From positions 28,416,178-28,480,177 of the forward strand of contig JAFMSR010000012.1 of the NCBI GenBank assembly GCA_022818135.1: DNA of 64,000 bases. The letters are read 5' to 3'. Position numbers and translations under genes: made by a program. The DNA is from Saxidomus purpurata. Its lineage: Eukaryota; Mollusca; Bivalvia; Venerida; Veneridae. The stretch's first letter is position 1. Each line of letters starts with the position of its first letter. Positions 60,440-64,000 of this stretch are shown one piece after another. Under the pieces are notes generated by a model. It was not told the origin of the DNA, made no database searches, and was given only the letters and a program-made list of their open reading frames with translations.

Positions 60440-61150
60440 AGTCACCTTGACTCCCCCCTTTGCAAAGAAAGTTTTTTGGGCTTAAACAATTCAAAAATTG
60501 AAAAAAAAAAAAAATTCTTAAATTTTATAGTAACAGTGACCTTGACCTTGACCCTAGTGACCTTGACCCCCCATTTTTTTGGCTTAAAACAATCTAAAAA
60601 TTGACCCAAATTATTTTTTTTTGCTTAAAACAATCTATTTCTAGTAACAGTGCCCTTGACCTTGACCCTAGTGACCCCCCCAAATGCAATCCCAAGCTTC
60701 CTCTCCAGGCAAGCTTCCTACACACTGAGTTTCATTGCAATGAACCACTCCTAACTTTAGTCATTAAGTGGAAACCATTTTTCTATTTTTAGTAACAGTG
60801 AGCTTGACCCTAGTGACCACAAATGCTATCCCAAGCTTTGTCTCCACGCAAGCTACCTACAGACCAAGTTTCGTTGTAATTGGTCACTTCTATCTTGAAT
60901 TATTGAGCAGAAACCGTTTTTCTATTTTTAGTTACAGTGACCTTGACCTTGACCCTAGTGACCCCAAATGCAATCCTAAGCTGCATCTCCATGCATGCTG
61001 CCTATAAACCAAGTTTCATTGCAATTTGTCACCCCTAACTCAAGTTATTGAACAAAAACCAATGTTTGACGCCCGCACGTCCACCCGCCCGCCTGACATA
61101 CGACATCGTCATTCTAGTAGGTAGGTTTTTTTAAAAAAACCTGCTTAATA
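60440..61150 (+). mobile_element. Pearl-like element, family E
   Basis: Four degenerate ~150-bp units (CAGTGACCTTGACCTTGACC CTAGTGACC, TTTCATTGCAATTTGTCAC), then GCCCGCACGTCCACCCGCCC, then a terminal hairpin AGGTTTTTTTAAAAAAACCT. It directly abuts family D. Confidence 0.75.
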
Positions 61151-62149
61151 ATCAAGGTAAAAAGGACATTTTTAACAAGACTGAGTTATCTTTCTTGTAA
61201 AATACAATTTCTTTTATTGCCTTCTATCAATAAATCATTGATTCAAACAGACGCTTGAAACAATGAAATTCACATAAGGGAGATAATTTATTAATTAATT
61301 TACAGAAAGTTATGTATCTTGTTTTTCAACTATTTCACATTCACTACTTGTCCTAGTTTCATTTGAACATGCTTTCTCAATGAACCCAAGTTAAGATTTC
61401 AACAACACAATTAAGCTCCATTTTGGTGGACTTCGTTACCAGAACTTTATTCTATTCAGTTAAGCCCTCAGAAATACTTAATATCACTTCTGTCAATCCC
61501 TCGCCAATCCCTCGTTAATGATGCTATGATCACTATCACAAGAGAGAAATGATATATAATGAAAATGGCTGATCATATCAAATAACATGCACAACTGTCA
61601 TTAGTATCATCATGTCATGCATTAAATAGTGAAAATAACAAAATTGAACAAGCAAGTTCGATAATGGGCTACATGTTTTCTCCAATTAACTCTTGTGAAC
61701 AACAAACTAGATTCAAAGTAAAACAGTTTAGCCATCAAAGGAGTAATTCTAACACTGTAACTGGCCTTTTTGCTTAATGTAGACATAATTGGATTTGAGT
61801 GTGATATATCACAGACAGTATATCATACTAAATGACAGGTTTAATGTTTAGCTGTTAAAAATTAATATATATATTTTATTGTTATTCAACTATAACATGC
61901 ATTTACAATGACGGCCTTTGTATTCAAATTTCACTCTATTAAACTTTATTACAAAGAAATTCGCCTAAACTTTCAACAAAAGTACAGTTGTTTTCTTCTC
62001 AGCACAGTTTTCGGATTTTGCACTTAAGATTTTATGGGACAACGCCCCTCCCTGCTTAATGACATCACCAACATTTTACAGTCAGTACATGCCTGTAATG
62101 TTTATATAGTTTCTGAAATACAAAACTAGAGATTGTTTTTCACAAAAAA
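61151..62149. other. No supported gene
   Basis: AT-rich unique-looking sequence between two pearl-like elements; nothing recognised on either strand. The same is true of 63251-64000, 48291-48904, 49883-50482 and 46640-47457. Confidence 0.45.
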
Positions 62150-63250
62150 ACTTGTCTCCCCCCTTATGACCTTGACCTTTGAGTTAGTGACCCCAAATTA
62201 TAACGAGAAATTGACCAACGGTCACTGTGACCTTGACCTTTGAACTACTGACCCCAAAAACAATAGGGATCATCTGCTCAATAAGACCAATCATCCTATG
62301 AAGTTTGAGGTCTGTAGGTCTAAAGGAACTCTAGTTATCATCCGGAAACGAGAAATTGACAAACGGTCAGTATGACCTTGACCTTTGACCTACTGACCCC
62401 AAAAACAATAGGGATCATCAGCTCTATAAGACCAATCATCCTATGAAGTTTGAGGGCTGTAGGTCAAAAGGAACTCTAGTTATCATCCGGAAACGAGAAA
62501 TTGACCAACGGTCACTGTGACCTTGACCTTTGAACTACTGACCCCAAAAACAATAGGGATCATCTGCTCAATAAGACCATTCATCCTATGAAGTTTGAGA
62601 GCTGTAGGTCAAAAGGAACTCTAGTTATCGTCCGGAACGAAGAATGGACGGACGGACTGACGGACTCCCCCCAGTTTGAGGGTTGTAGGTCAAAAGGAAC
62701 TCTAGTTATCATCCGGAAATGAGAAATTGACCAACGGTCACTGTGACCTTGACCTTTGACCTACTGACCCCAAAAACAATAGGGATCATCTGCTCTATAA
62801 GACCAATCATCCTATGAAGTTTGAGGTCTGTAGGTCTAAAGGAACTCTAGTTATCATCCGGAAACGAGAAATTGACCAACGGTCAGTGTGACCTTGACCT
62901 TTGACCTACTGACCCCAAAAACAATAGGGATCATCAGCTCTATAAGACCAATCATCCTATGAAGTTTGAGGGCTGTAGGTCAAAAGGAACTCTAGTTATC
63001 ATCCGGAACGAGAAATTGACCAACGGTCACTGTGACCTTGACCTTTGAACTACTGACCCCAAAAACAATAGGGATCATCTGCTCAATAAGACCATTCATC
63101 CTATGAAGTTTGAGAGCTGTAGGTCAAAAGGAACTCTAGTTATCGTCCGGAAACGAAGAATGGACGGACGGACTGACGGACTGACGGACGGACGGACTGA
63201 CGGACAGGGCAAAAACAATATGTCTCCCCCCGAGGTGGGGGAGACATAAT
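62150..63250 (+). mobile_element. Pearl-like element, family F, with higher-order duplication
   Basis: Starts CTTGTCTCCCCCCTTA and ends in the hairpin GTCTCCCCCCGAGGTGGGGG AGAC. Two blocks of three ~147-bp units (62202-62640 and 62720-63160) follow the same unit order and are separated by a GGACGGACGGACTGACGG tract. A second such tract sits before the right end. Every unit has TGACCTTGACCTTTGA. Confidence 0.9.
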
Positions 63251-64000
63251 TAATGTGCGTTTTGCAACTGTCTGATAAAGGCTGATGATTCACTTGAAAA
63301 AGAGAAGTTGATCTGAATTTATCCCGCTATTAAAACATTGTAAAGATATAAATTCCAGGAAATACAACATAATATGAAAATGATTTGCTTAAAAGAACTG
63401 ATGATATGCCATACTCGTATAAAATGGTGGGGGGAAGTGGAATATAAAAGTTCTGGAAACAGCCAACTTTTTAGGGCATTATCTAGTGGCAAGGAAATGC
63501 GCTAAACTTTATGCAACAAAATAATTTTGTTCCAAGTTAACATCAAATGTGATATTACAATGATAATCTAATGATTTGTTGTTCAGATGCTTAAAGCTAA
63601 TCACCTGGGCATTTAGCCTTCATGATTACACTACTTAAAGCCTCTGAACTACAAATTATTAGGAAAGATTTTAAACAGACACATTTATATTACGCATACA
63701 GCACTAAGTATTGCACATCACACCATCCTGTCAAAATTAATTATTTAGATGCACTTTAGAGCATATTTTGTACAAAACATGTGTCACAAGCATTGATGTT
63801 TCTGTACATCAAAATCTGCAGATAATTCAGCACAGATGAGACAAGCAAAGAAGAATGCAATGTATTAACAGTACATTATCTGAACATTGTCTGTTCAATG
63901 AACATTTACATGAATATGTTGACAGCACATGAAGAATGCATTAGAGACAACAATACATAACTATCTGAATATCATCTGCTTAATAAACAAGAGGGTCATG

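Overview
The window is nuclear DNA of a metazoan, most likely a bivalve mollusc. It has GT-AG introns of hundreds to thousands of bases, an AT-rich background, and a very high load of short non-autonomous repeats. Many of these repeats have a core of ~120-190 bp tandem units, a (ACGG)n-like tract and a GC-rich terminal hairpin, which is the build of the bivalve 'pearl' / Helentron-associated elements. Only two genes can be supported from the sequence.

Left third (about 3.2-30 kb): a DDX1-type DEAD-box RNA helicase on the + strand. Twelve exons are readable, with intact frames and splice sites, from the start codon through the Walker A motif, the SPRY insert, motifs Ia, Ib and II, and motif III (SAT). 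Two things are odd. The exon that should open the SPRY core is present only as decayed duplicates at 17.8 and 18.7 kb. Each sits behind a ~32-bp tandem array that repeats the 3' splice site plus the first codons of that exon. The coding sequence also stops being found after motif III, just before a 500-N assembly gap (30287-30786), and no later helicase exon was recognised in the window.

Middle (30.8-42.6 kb): no recognisable gene. It holds a ~1.1-kb field of TTCnnGAA palindromes, a four-copy 121-bp tandem repeat, TA-flanked MITEs, a ~180-bp near-perfect palindrome and two tRNA-derived SINE copies.

42.7-43.8 kb: one single-exon rhodopsin-family GPCR on the + strand with variant DRY and NPxxY motifs, and a poly(A) signal ~280 bp after the stop.

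Right third (44-64 kb): repeat-dominated. It contains at least six pearl-like families, inverted repeats, a 35-bp minisatellite open in all frames, and several families carrying the same composite TGACCT-TGACCT-T-TGACC motif, which reads as overlapping nuclear-receptor half-sites. The two genes show no functional link to each other. The most unusual content is the remodelled DDX1 exon 7 region and the regulatory-looking motifs amplified inside repeats.
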